Source of the DNA: Acidobacteriota bacterium
GTDB lineage: Bacteria > Acidobacteriota > Thermoanaerobaculia > Multivoradales > Multivoraceae
Reading direction: 5' to 3'
NCBI GenBank assembly: GCA_028875725.1
Contig: JAPPCR010000006.1
Span: 1,988,266-2,052,265 of the forward strand
Length of the DNA stretch: 64,000 nucleotides
The notes under the pieces are model-generated. The model was not told where the DNA came from. It was given only the letters and a program-made list of their open reading frames with translations, and did not search any database. Below are positions 18,411 through 27,099 of this stretch, piece by piece (within the stretch, counting starts at the first letter, position 1; every line of letters begins with the position of its first letter). The translations under genes and the position numbers were made by a program.

Positions 18411-19949
18411 CTACGGGCCGGCCGACTCGCCGTAGCGGAAGCCGGTGCGGGAACGTACCTTGTACTTGCCGTCGCGGACCTTGACCTTGATGCCGCGATA
18501 GCCCTGGGTGCCGGCTTCGTACTCGGAGCGGAAGCTCACGAGGTAGTAGCCCTGGTTCTCCTCGGCGACCTGGCGCATCGGCGACAGGATGTTCGTGAAG
18601 TTCGCGTAGTAGTGGCCGCCGGTTTCGTTCGAAATGTGGCTCAGTGAGTCGTTGAGGGACGCCGAAGCGATCGAGCGGCGGCGACTGCCCATCGTGTCGA
18701 TCGTGTACACGGCGACGTTGCCTGCGTTCAGCGCCTCACGCATCTGCGGGTAGTACCGCGGATCCGGCGTGTAGCTGCCGAACTGGCCGATCTCGCCGAA
18801 ACCGAGACTGAACATCACCAGGTTCTTGCGGCCGGCGATCCCTGAGGCTGCCTCTCCAAGCAGCTCCAGCGCCTCCTGGACCTTGCGGCTCTGGCGCGCA
18901 AGTTCCTTGCCCTTCGGCAGGTTCACCAGCAACGACGGTGAGTTCGGGTCGAACTCGGGCTCCGAGCGCGTCAGCCAGGGCTCGAGGTCCTTCTTGCCCC
19001 GGGAAGCCGCATCCACTGCCGCCAGGATCTCGTCGCGGTCGCGGCTGAAGTCCAGGTAGACCTTGAGCCGTGCCTGGTACGCGAACACCGCCACCTGGTC
19101 GTTGGGCTGGAGTTCCTCCTCGATCCAGCGCTTGAGCCAGCGCGCGTTGTCCATCTGGGGACCCGCCAGTTGCGGCGCCTGCATCCGCTGATCGTGGAAC
19201 ATGAGGACGAAGTAGCGATCGGTTCGCGTCGTGGCGCCCTCGCCGGTGGCCGACAACTCGCTCGGTCCGCCGTAGAAGGAGGCACTCGTCACGTCCTGCT
19301 CCTCGCCGTCGTAGAGAACGACGAAGTCCTCGGCGCCCAGACCCTCGATCACGTTGCCTTTCCGGTCCGTGACGAGGACATCAAGCAGCACCTCCGCGAC
19401 CCGGATGCGCTCGCTGAGTTCGAAGTCCCTCGACGCCGGAACAGGGGCCGGCGTCCTCGCCGGGCGTGAAGTCGGCTCAGACGCGCGTGGCTGCTCGCGC
19501 AGCGGAGCCGGGGCCGGGTCGGCGGTACGAACGGGTTCCGGCGCGGTTCTCGGCGCCGGTTCCGCTGCCGGGACTTCCGCCGGCTCGGCCTCCGGCGCGG
19601 GCGCCGGTTCAGGCACGGCAGCCGGCGTGGTCGCCACCGCCGGTTCCGGCGCCGGCGCCGCGGCCGGTTCGGATCCCGCGGCCGGCTCCGACGGCACGAC
19701 AACCGCGCGAACCGTCCTGCCCCGCTGCCGGCGCTGCTTTTCCAGACGCTTCTGTTCCTTGGCCGCCCGAGCCGCCGCCTTCCTCTCCGCCTTGCGCTTC
19801 TTCTTCTCGTCATCCTGGGCCGCAGCCTCAACGCCAACCGTGGCATCGGCGGCAACGGCCAACCCGAAACCGGTCGACAAGAGGTAAGCACCACCCGTCA
19901 AGGCGGCGGCAAGCGCCAATCGTCGTCCAACCGTCGCAACTTTCTTCAT
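18411..19949 (-). CDS. VWFA-related protein of the acidobacterial type (TIGR03436-like), secreted
   Basis: A 512-residue protein. Residues 1-34 resemble a signal sequence (ending 'GLAVAAD'). Residues 45-80 are highly basic, with repeated Lys/Arg/Ala that could form a coiled coil. Residues 85-165 are a Pro/Ala/Glu-rich linker. From about 170 is the VWFA-related domain: '[19 protein letters not shown]' followed by '[12 protein letters not shown]', then '[11 protein letters not shown]' in place of a classical MIDAS strand, and the C-terminal '[12 protein letters not shown]'. This domain is amplified in Acidobacteria and is the best taxonomic hint in the window. The start is supported by AGGAGG just upstream. 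Probably a surface or periplasmic protein; function unknown. The gene is divergent from the AAA+-VWA gene, with a 208-base gap that holds both promoters and no other obvious feature. Confidence 0.88.
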   Translation of the reverse strand: MKKVATVGRRLALAAALTGGAYLLSTGFGLAVAADATVGVEAAAQDDEKKKRKAERKAAARAAKEQKRLEKQRRQRGRTVRAVVVPSEPAAGSEPAAAPAPEPAVATTPAAVPEPAPAPEAEPAEVPAAEPAPRTAPEPVRTADPAPAPLREQPRASEPTSRPARTPAPVPASRDFELSERIRVAEVLLDVLVTDRKGNVIEGLGAEDFVVLYDGEEQDVTSASFYGGPSELSATGEGATTRTDRYFVLMFHDQRMQAPQLAGPQMDNARWLKRWIEEELQPNDQVAVFAYQARLKVYLDFSRDRDEILAAVDAASRGKKDLEPWLTRSEPEFDPNSPSLLVNLPKGKELARQSRKVQEALELLGEAASGIAGRKNLVMFSLGFGEIGQFGSYTPDPRYYPQMREALNAGNVAVYTIDTMGSRRRSIASASLNDSLSHISNETGGHYYANFTNILSPMRQVAEENQGYYLVSFRSEYEAGTQGYRGIKVKVRDGKYKVRSRTGFRYGESAGP

Positions 19950-20157
19950 CCCTGGGGACCTCCTGGTTTCCTGAGTGCCGAACGCAGACGCACGACGGCA
20001 CGGGAACGCGACGCATCCGCCATCCTACCAACCGCGGTTCCCGTCAGGTTCTTCCGGGAACCTCCCCTCGAAGGAAGCCGTACCTGCGTCGAACCGACGC
20101 CATCCAGCCTGCGTCGGCGCCGGAGGGTAGGCACCGGCCAAGTAGCATTCCGCGGCC

Positions 20158-22077
20158 ATGACCCAATCCGCCCCGGATCGCCGAACCACGGAACTGGCCG
20201 CTGCCTTCGTCGACTTGCGGACCGCGCTCGGCCGAGTACTGATCGGGCAGGACGATGCCGCGACGGGGCTGACCCTCGCGTTGCTGGCGGAGCAGCACGC
20301 CTACCTGGAGGGTCCGCCCGGTTGCGGCAAGTCGGTGCTTGCCGCGGCCCTGGCCGCGCTGTCGGGCGCCCGTACGCACACGCTGGTGTTTCATCGCGAC
20401 ATTCGGGAATCGGATCTGCTCGGCGACGTCCTGCTGAGCCGCCACCGCCACCGTGGCCACGAGCGCCTGCGACGGGAGCTGATCCCCGGGCCGCTGCTCC
20501 AGGCGGAAGTCGCCCTGCTCGAGGACCTGCCGCGTTCCCCCGGCGAGGCTCTGGGACCGCTACTCCGAATCCTCGCCGAACGGCACGCCCTGGGGCAGCC
20601 GCTGCCGCTCGAGTCGGCAGTGGCAACCGGGCCGCTCGAGCAGGTCGAAGCCCCGATCGACCCGCTCGAACCGGGCCAGCTCGACCGCTTCGCCGTGCAA
20701 CTTCGTCTGAGCGGTCTGCTCACCGGCGGGCTCTTCGACGAGGCCGCCGTCCTGCTCGAACGGGAGGCTGCCCAAGAGTCGTCGCGGTCGGGCGTCCGGT
20801 CGGCCGCCGGCGCAGCCCACGCCGCCGCCGCAAGCGCCGCACCGCGATCCGCGGTGATGAACCCCACAATCCGCAACGCCGCGCAACGGGCGGCCGCGTC
20901 CCTCAGGGTCGAAGCGCGGACCATCGACGCCTACCACCGTCTGCTTGACCGGCTCCGCCAGCGCAGCGCCGACGAGTCCGCCTCCGGCGACCGCCTGATG
21001 TCGGACCGCTCCTTCAGCTCGGCGGCGCTCCGGCTCGTGCGCGCGCACGCGTTCCTGCGCGGCGCCCCGGCCGCGGCGCCGCGCGATCTCCACGCCATCC
21101 GCTACATGGTCGCCCACCGGTTGCCGGACGAGGTGCAGGAAGACTTCGACCACATCCTGGAGGAACTGCTCGGCGATCCGCCCAACGTGACGATGACGGA
21201 GACCGGCGCCCAGATGCCTGGAGCGCAGTCCCAGGGCGACGACTCCGACGGCGCCGCGGCCGCATCGCCGGCGTCGGACTCGTGGATCGACGATCAGGCC
21301 GACCTGCCGGCGCCCCCGACCCTGTTCGGCAAGCCGCCTCCGCCCGCCCAGGTCGACCCGCTCCTGCGGGCGCTCGTCGGGCGTATCGAGCGGGGACGAG
21401 TCGATCCGGACACCGACCCTGGCGGCCAGCCCCGCGGCTACCGGCCGCTGCGCGATCTCGATGAAGTCATCGACGCCGACGTGATCGAGGCGTTGCTGTT
21501 TGCCGAGGGCCGTCTGCCCGGCGCACCGCGGACCTTCGAGCGCAAACGCAGGAGCGCCGGCGGCGCCGTCGCCGTCCTGCGGGACATCTCCGCTTCGATG
21601 GCCGGGCGGCTCACCGTCTGGTCGAGTCAGGTCGTGCTCGGCATCCTGCGAGTGGCGGCCCGTCGGCGCATGCGCGTCGGTTACGTGGAGTTCCACCACC
21701 GCGCGCTGCCTCACGAGGTCGGCGGCCGGCTGCTTCATCGCTCCTACTCGCGCCTCGCGGAACAGGCCGGGCAGGCCAAGGCGGTCGGCCAGACGAACTA
21801 CGAGGCACCGCTGCGCACGGCCCTGGAAGGCCTGCGCGGCGGCTCCGGACGCAACCGCCACATCGTGCTGCTGACCGACGGCCTGCCGATCATCGGCGAC
21901 ACGACCGTACGGCGGGAACGGCAACTGGCGCGCCGGCTCGGCGTGGCTCTCCACACCGTGTTTCTGGGCAACGGCGATTGCCCGCCCGTCCTGGACGACA
22001 TCTCGCTCGAGACGGCCGGGCTGCGCTTCTACGGTCGACCGACTGCCGGAGGCGGACTCAGGCTGGAGGAGCGGTGA
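20158..22077 (+). CDS. AAA+ ATPase-VWA fusion (BchD/ChlD- or CoxD/CoxE-like architecture)
   Basis: A 639-residue protein. The N-terminal AAA+ domain of MoxR/ChlI type has Walker A GPPGCGKS (52-59) and a Walker B-like 'ALLEDLPR' (Glu122, Asp123). The sensor-1 region reads 'VATGPLEQ', where active relatives have 'ATGNP', so the sensor asparagine is lost and ATP hydrolysis may be weak. A Pro/Asp-rich linker (about 345-400) leads to a C-terminal VWA domain with an intact MIDAS: DISAS at 476-480, Thr546 and Asp574. This is the order of magnesium-chelatase D subunits. MoxR-VWA partners are also used by CO dehydrogenase (CoxD/CoxE) and Rubisco activases (CbbQ/CbbO) to remodel metal enzymes. The next gene is a complete MoxR ATPase, so the two likely form one complex. 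No chelatase H subunit is nearby. Confidence 0.85.
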   Translation: MTQSAPDRRTTELAAAFVDLRTALGRVLIGQDDAATGLTLALLAEQHAYLEGPPGCGKSVLAAALAALSGARTHTLVFHRDIRESDLLGDVLLSRHRHRGHERLRRELIPGPLLQAEVALLEDLPRSPGEALGPLLRILAERHALGQPLPLESAVATGPLEQVEAPIDPLEPGQLDRFAVQLRLSGLLTGGLFDEAAVLLEREAAQESSRSGVRSAAGAAHAAAASAAPRSAVMNPTIRNAAQRAAASLRVEARTIDAYHRLLDRLRQRSADESASGDRLMSDRSFSSAALRLVRAHAFLRGAPAAAPRDLHAIRYMVAHRLPDEVQEDFDHILEELLGDPPNVTMTETGAQMPGAQSQGDDSDGAAAASPASDSWIDDQADLPAPPTLFGKPPPPAQVDPLLRALVGRIERGRVDPDTDPGGQPRGYRPLRDLDEVIDADVIEALLFAEGRLPGAPRTFERKRRSAGGAVAVLRDISASMAGRLTVWSSQVVLGILRVAARRRMRVGYVEFHHRALPHEVGGRLLHRSYSRLAEQAGQAKAVGQTNYEAPLRTALEGLRGGSGRNRHIVLLTDGLPIIGDTTVRRERQLARRLGVALHTVFLGNGDCPPVLDDISLETAGLRFYGRPTAGGGLRLEER

Positions 22078-22105
22078 TCCCGGTACGGATAGAGTCGCGC
22101 GTTCC

Positions 22106-23074
22106 GTGAGCGACCTTAGTCCCCTCCGCGATCTGCTCGATCACCACGTCGTCGGCCACGACGAGGTGAAGACGGCACTGCTCCTGGCTCTGATCACCCG
22201 AGAGCACATCTACGTCGAGGGACCGCCGGGCACCGCCAAGACAAGGCTGGCAGAGGTCGCCGCCAGGGGCTCCGACCTCGACTTCTTCTTCTACCAGTTG
22301 CACCGAGACACCCGGCTCGCCGAGCTCGTCGGCGACATCGTCCTGGAGCGCCGCAAGGTGAAGACGGACGGCGCCGCGCCCGGAACTGCCGGCGAGGCCG
22401 AGCGGATCCACCAGCGGATCGAGCCTGGGGGCCTCCTGACCGCCGAGGTGGCCGTGCTGGACGACATTTCCCGCGCGCCCGGAGAGGCTCTGAACGTGCT
22501 GCTCCGCATCCTGAACGAGCGCCGCTTCGGCGCCGAGCCGATTCCGCTGATGGCCGCGATCGCCACCGGCAACCCGATGGATGACGAGTACTACAACGAA
22601 CCGCTCGACCCCGCGAACCTCGACCGCTTCGCCCTCCAGTTGCGGGTCTCCGGCCTGATCCAGAGCGGTACCGAGGACGCGAAGACGCTGATCGACCGCT
22701 TCGCCTCCGGCTCCGTCGTCGAACAGCCCGATCCTGCGCCCGTCACCGACCGCGCCACCCTGGACGCACTGAACCGGCGGATGTACGACGTCGAGGTCGG
22801 ACCAGCGGTGCGGTTAGCCCTCCTCGACGTGCTGCGCACCCTCGTGCTGGAGTTCGAGTGCAACGAGACGAACTCCCTGCTCACGGACCGCACCTTCCTG
22901 GTCAAGGCGATCAAGATCCTGCGGGGCGCAGCGCTACTGGCGGGCCGTGACGCCGTCAACCTGGAGGACCTCGCAGCCCTGTCCTGGATGACGACTTTCC
23001 GCGTACCGCCGGAGGCGCACGAGGCGCTGCCCCGGATCATCGGTCGAGTGAGCCGACAGGTCCGAGCGGTCTAG
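22106..23074 (+). CDS. MoxR-family AAA+ ATPase
   Basis: A 322-residue ATPase of the MoxR/BchI clade. Walker A GPPGTAKT is at 39-46, a Walker B-like 'VAVLDDISRAP' is in the middle, and an intact sensor-1 Asn is in 'IATGNPMDDEYYNEPLDP', followed by 'NLDRFALQL'. It should hydrolyse ATP as a ring and drive conformational change in a target through a VWA partner, here most likely the fusion protein encoded 28 bases upstream. It starts at GTG 22106. Its end is six bases from the convergent end of the next gene. Because CoxS/CoxL-like genes begin about 1.2 kb downstream, a role in molybdenum hydroxylase maturation like CoxD is plausible but not shown. Confidence 0.9.
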   Translation: MSDLSPLRDLLDHHVVGHDEVKTALLLALITREHIYVEGPPGTAKTRLAEVAARGSDLDFFFYQLHRDTRLAELVGDIVLERRKVKTDGAAPGTAGEAERIHQRIEPGGLLTAEVAVLDDISRAPGEALNVLLRILNERRFGAEPIPLMAAIATGNPMDDEYYNEPLDPANLDRFALQLRVSGLIQSGTEDAKTLIDRFASGSVVEQPDPAPVTDRATLDALNRRMYDVEVGPAVRLALLDVLRTLVLEFECNETNSLLTDRTFLVKAIKILRGAALLAGRDAVNLEDLAALSWMTTFRVPPEAHEALPRIIGRVSRQVRAV

Positions 23075-23079
23075 CTCGA

Positions 23080-24117
23080 CTACTCCTGTCCTGAGCTGGA
23101 CTGACCCTTCTCGAACTCCGCTTCGAGCAGACGCGCGCCGCGCAGCGTATTGCCCGCTGCGTAGTTGCCCTCGTGGCAGGCGTACTCGTAGCTCTTCTGT
23201 GTCGTCTTCGCCCACGGCAGCTCGCCGCTGAAAGGAGCCTCGTACTCGGGGTTCTCGACCGTGAAGCTGTAGAGCAGGCTGTTGCCGTCGTGCGGGCTGA
23301 ACCGCTCGATCACCCGCACGCCCTCGCCGCGAAGATCGGGCATGTCGCGGAAGTTCGTCGTCTCGACGACCAGCGTGTCGCCTTCCCACCAGCCGATCGA
23401 ATCTCCGGCAAGAGAGGTGTAGTCAGCCGGCATGTGCTCGCCCCCGATCCGGACGACCCGGGTCCAGTGCATCCACTCGATCATGATCATGAAGTGATCT
23501 TCGGTCTGCACGATCGTCTTCACGTTGTTGTAGGGCAGCGGACGAATCGCGACCGAGGCCGTCGGCTGGTAAAGGCAGCGCACGCCGACGATGTTCGTTT
23601 CCGGGCCGTCGTACGGGATGTCGCCCGTCTCGAGCCACCAGGCGTAGCCCTTGTTCGGCCACGCGAACTTGGGCGCGGCCGCCGCTCGGGCCTTGCCCTC
23701 CTCGGTCATCGCCGGCATCTGGCCGTTCGGGGGATCGGTCAGCACCGAGGTCCGGTACTTGCCGTCGATCACGTAGTTCTGGCTGCCCCACTCGAACCAG
23801 AAGTTGTTGTAGGCGCCGACGTTGCCGCCCTTCTCGGGCGCCGCGCGCTCGCTGGCCGAAGCGCTGGGAGCGTCCTGGACGGCGTTCCTGTCGGCTCGCG
23901 ACTTCGCGTTCGCCTGTGCCTCCTCGGGGGTGAGGGTCAGCTTGTCGCCGAACTCCTTGGGCCTGGCGAACGGCGTGATGCTCGAGATGTCGTACACGCC
24001 GGTGAAATCCGGCTTGCCGTCGGCGGTCCGCTTGATGCCGTCCTCGGCGGCGACGACCGCGGATGCGGCGACGACCAACCCAATCAGCACGGTGGTGGCG
24101 ATGAGCGACTTCTTCAT
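23080..24117 (-). CDS. Secreted protein of unknown function with 'ADGKPDFTG' motif
   Basis: A 345-residue protein from the ATG at 24117, which has GGGAGG about six bases upstream; a longer start at 24168 lacks this. A clear signal peptide (residues 1-24, '[15 protein letters not shown]') is followed at once by '[15 protein letters not shown]'. This motif marks a large family of uncharacterised secreted proteins common in Acidobacteriota. Later conserved stretches include '[14 protein letters not shown]' and '[11 protein letters not shown]', also typical of that family. It lies on the opposite strand between the MoxR gene and the CoxS/CoxL genes, and is divergent from CoxS. No enzymatic motif is known to me. 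Confidence 0.85.
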   Translation of the reverse strand: MKKSLIATTVLIGLVVAASAVVAAEDGIKRTADGKPDFTGVYDISSITPFARPKEFGDKLTLTPEEAQANAKSRADRNAVQDAPSASASERAAPEKGGNVGAYNNFWFEWGSQNYVIDGKYRTSVLTDPPNGQMPAMTEEGKARAAAAPKFAWPNKGYAWWLETGDIPYDGPETNIVGVRCLYQPTASVAIRPLPYNNVKTIVQTEDHFMIMIEWMHWTRVVRIGGEHMPADYTSLAGDSIGWWEGDTLVVETTNFRDMPDLRGEGVRVIERFSPHDGNSLLYSFTVENPEYEAPFSGELPWAKTTQKSYEYACHEGNYAAGNTLRGARLLEAEFEKGQSSSGQE

Positions 24118-24228
24118 GTCGGCCTCCCTGCGTTCAAGCGCGATTCTGCTGCAGTAGGCGCTCATCATAGCGCGCCTCCGCTGCGATACTCTTCCCCGTC
24201 ACGACACCGATCCCTGTCAGGAGGTCCG

Positions 24229-24711
24229 ATGCCACGATCCGTCCCCGTCACCGTCACGGTCAACGGCAGCACGCACGAACGAGAGGTCGAGCCCCGCACG
24301 CTGCTGGTCCACTTCCTGCGCGAGGAACTCGACCTAACGGGCGTCCACATCGGCTGCGAGAGTACGCTCTGCGGCGCCTGCACCGTGCATCTGAACGGAC
24401 GCGCCGTCAAGAGCTGCACCGTGCTGGCGGTCCAGGCCGACGGCCAGGAAGTGACGACGATCGAAGGACTCGCCCCGGACGCGGACAACCTGCATCCGCT
24501 GCAGGTCGGGTTCTGGGAGAAACACGGCCTCCAGTGCGGCTACTGCACTCCCGGGATGATCATGGCGGCGAAACAGTTGCTCGACGACAACCCGAACCCG
24601 ACCGACGAAGAGATCCGCGAAGCGATCGACGGCAACATCTGCCGCTGCACCGGCTACCAGCAGATCGTCGACGCGGTTCAGCACGCGGCGGAAGCCGCGG
24701 GAGCGGCCTGA
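24229..24711 (+). CDS. CoxS-like [2Fe-2S] subunit of a molybdenum hydroxylase
   Basis: A 160-residue iron-sulfur subunit of normal length. The ferredoxin-type cluster is in '[17 protein letters not shown]' plus the Cys of 'VKSCTV'; the second cluster is in '[10 protein letters not shown]' and 'NICRCTGYQ'. All eight cysteines are present and there is no signal peptide, so this enzyme is cytoplasmic, unlike the one at 6827. The ATG at 24229 is fixed by AGGAGG eight bases upstream and by homology. It overlaps the next gene by one base (TGATG), which implies coupled translation with the CoxL-like subunit. Confidence 0.95.
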   Translation: MPRSVPVTVTVNGSTHEREVEPRTLLVHFLREELDLTGVHIGCESTLCGACTVHLNGRAVKSCTVLAVQADGQEVTTIEGLAPDADNLHPLQVGFWEKHGLQCGYCTPGMIMAAKQLLDDNPNPTDEEIREAIDGNICRCTGYQQIVDAVQHAAEAAGAA

Positions 24712-27059
24712 TGGTCGCGTTCCGTCCGAACTCCGTCGGCAAGGCGATCAAGCGGCGCGAGGACCCCCGCCTGATCCGGGGCCTCGGCACCTACACGGAC
24801 GACGTCAAGCTGCCCGGCATGACGTACGCCGCCTTCGTGCGCAGCGACTTTCCGGCCGGCGCCATCCGCTCCATCGACACGACCGCCGCGGCCGACCACC
24901 CCGGAGTGGTCGCCGTCTACACCTACGCCGACATGGACGGACAGGTTGGGCCGAGTCCGGTCGGCGCCGAGATGCCGGGCATGGGCAAGGCGGATCACCC
25001 CCTGCTGGCGGACGGCCGGGTCCTCCACGTCGGCCAGCCGGTCGCCGTGGTGGTCGCCGAAACGCCGTACGCGGCCCGGGACGCCGCCAGCCTGGTCGAG
25101 GTCGACATCGAGCCGCGAGAAGCCGTGGTCGACGTCGAAGCCGCAATGGCGCCGGACGCGCCCAAGGTCTACGAAGAACTCGACAGCAACATCTGCATTC
25201 AGGTTCCGGTCCCCAACCCGGAAGCGGACAAGCTCTTCGAGCAGGCCGACCAGACCCTCTCGATGCGCCTGCTCAACCAGCGCGTCGCCCCCTTTCCGAT
25301 GGAGGGCCGCGCGATCTGCGCGCACTGGGAGGACGGCCCCGGCAAGCTGACGATCTGGACCTCGAACCAGGCCCCCCACTTCGTCAAACAGCAGATCGCG
25401 ATGTGCCTCCGGATCCCCGAGATCCGCATCCGCGCCATCGCACCGGAGGTCGGCGGCGGATTCGGCGCGAAGATACCGACCTATCCCGAGGATCCTCTCC
25501 TCTGCTGGGTGTCCAGGAAGCTCTGCCGGCCGGTCAAGTGGTCGGAGACCAGGACCGAGAACCTCCTCGGCATGACGCACGGCCGAGGCCACGTCGAGAA
25601 GATCGAGGTCGCCTTCCAGAACGACGGTCGCGTGCTGGCGCTCAAGGGACAGACGATCTCCGAACTCGGCGCCTGGCGGTCCTTCTACGGTCCCTTCATC
25701 GCACTCTCGACGCACACGATGTCCTGCGGCTGCTACGACATCAAGGCGGTCGCCTGGGAGACCTTCGCCGTCTACACGAACACGATGGCGACCGAGGCCT
25801 ACCGCGGTGCCGGGCGCCCCGAAGCCGCCTACATCATCGAGCGGGTGATGGACGAGGTGGCGGCGGCAACCGGCCTCGATCCGGTCGCCGTGCGGCGACG
25901 GAACTTCGTCGACAAGGACGCCTTCCCCCACACCACCGCCTCGGGCGCGGTCTACGACAGCGGCGACTACGAGAAAACGCTGGACCGGATGATCGAACTC
26001 GTGGGCTACGACGACGCGCGCGAGGCGCAACGGCAGGCGCGCGACGATGGCCGGCTGGTCGGCATCGGGGTCGCCGCCTTCACCGAGGTCTGCGGCATCG
26101 GTCCTTCGGGCGGCACCGCGCCTCACCAGCGGATGGGTACCTGGGAGAGCGCGACGGTCCGTGTCGAGCCCAGCGGCAACGTGACCGTCTACACCGGCGT
26201 GTCGCCCCACGGCCAGGGCCAGGAGACGGCCTTCGCCCAGATGGCTTCGGACGCCTTCGGCGTCGGTATCGACGACGTCGTCGTCGTCCACGGCGACACG
26301 GACCAGGTCCAGCACGGAGTCGGCACCTTCGGCAGCCGCGGCATCGCCGTCGGCGGCGCGGCGCTCCACATGGCCCTGACCAAGGTCCACGCCAAGGCGA
26401 CGCGCATCGCGGCCCACCATCTCGACGCGCCTGTCGACCAGATCGACTACGAGGACGGCGAGTTCACCGTCAGCGGAACCGACCGCAAGCTGACCTTCCG
26501 CCAGGTCGCGGAGATGGCCCATCTTTGGAACGTCGCCGTCCCGGGCGAAGAGCCCGGCCTCGAGGCGGTCGCCCGCTTCGAACCGCCGGGAACGACCTTC
26601 CCCTTCGGCGCCCACCTGTGCCAGGTCGAGGTCGATCCGGAGAGCGGCCAGATCGAGATCCAGCGCTACGTGGCGGTCGATGACTTCGGCGTCGTGATCA
26701 ATCCGATGCTGGCCGACGGCCAGCGGATCGGCGGCGTCGTCCAGGGCATCGGCCAGGCGATGTGGGAAGAGGTCCAGTACGACGACGGCGGCCAGCTCCT
26801 TTCCGGCACCCTGATGGACTACGCCGTGCCGCGCGCCAAGCACTTCCCCCGCATGGTGCTCGACAACACGGTCACGCCGACGGACGTGAACCCGCTCGGC
26901 GCCAAGGGCATCGGCGAGCTGGGAACGATCGGATCGACCCCCTGCGTGGTCAACGCGATCGTCGACGCCCTGCGGCCGCTCGGCATCACGAACATCGACA
27001 TGCCGGCCAAGCCGGAGCGCGTCTGGCAGGCGATTCAGGCGGCGGCATCGGCGCAGTAA
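24711..27059 (+). CDS. CoxL-like molybdopterin subunit, form II
   Basis: A 782-residue molybdenum-binding subunit. It carries AYRGAGR at residues 363-369, the signature of form II CoxL proteins, in place of the Cys-containing AYRCSFR loop of true CO dehydrogenase. The catalytic glutamate is probably Glu736 in 'KGIGELGTIG'. Other conserved stretches are 'GKAIKRREDPRLIRG' at the N-terminus and 'PEVGGGFGAKI'. Form II enzymes are usually not efficient CO oxidisers and probably act on small organic substrates. Form II operons normally carry an FAD subunit (CoxM), but none is encoded here. Length and motifs otherwise look complete. Confidence 0.93.
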   Translation: MVAFRPNSVGKAIKRREDPRLIRGLGTYTDDVKLPGMTYAAFVRSDFPAGAIRSIDTTAAADHPGVVAVYTYADMDGQVGPSPVGAEMPGMGKADHPLLADGRVLHVGQPVAVVVAETPYAARDAASLVEVDIEPREAVVDVEAAMAPDAPKVYEELDSNICIQVPVPNPEADKLFEQADQTLSMRLLNQRVAPFPMEGRAICAHWEDGPGKLTIWTSNQAPHFVKQQIAMCLRIPEIRIRAIAPEVGGGFGAKIPTYPEDPLLCWVSRKLCRPVKWSETRTENLLGMTHGRGHVEKIEVAFQNDGRVLALKGQTISELGAWRSFYGPFIALSTHTMSCGCYDIKAVAWETFAVYTNTMATEAYRGAGRPEAAYIIERVMDEVAAATGLDPVAVRRRNFVDKDAFPHTTASGAVYDSGDYEKTLDRMIELVGYDDAREAQRQARDDGRLVGIGVAAFTEVCGIGPSGGTAPHQRMGTWESATVRVEPSGNVTVYTGVSPHGQGQETAFAQMASDAFGVGIDDVVVVHGDTDQVQHGVGTFGSRGIAVGGAALHMALTKVHAKATRIAAHHLDAPVDQIDYEDGEFTVSGTDRKLTFRQVAEMAHLWNVAVPGEEPGLEAVARFEPPGTTFPFGAHLCQVEVDPESGQIEIQRYVAVDDFGVVINPMLADGQRIGGVVQGIGQAMWEEVQYDDGGQLLSGTLMDYAVPRAKHFPRMVLDNTVTPTDVNPLGAKGIGELGTIGSTPCVVNAIVDALRPLGITNIDMPAKPERVWQAIQAAASAQ

Positions 27060-27099
27060 CCTGCTGCCTCGCCTGACCGTCCTTGCGGCAGCGGCGAGC

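Noticed and set aside
20158..23074. Magnesium chelatase I/D for bacteriochlorophyll
   Set aside because: Domain order fits, but there is no H subunit or any other pigment gene in the window; MoxR/VWA activase is more economical.
24711..27059. True aerobic CO dehydrogenase
   Set aside because: The active-site loop is AYRGAGR, not the Cys-containing AYRCSFR, and no CoxM is present, so CO oxidation is not claimed.
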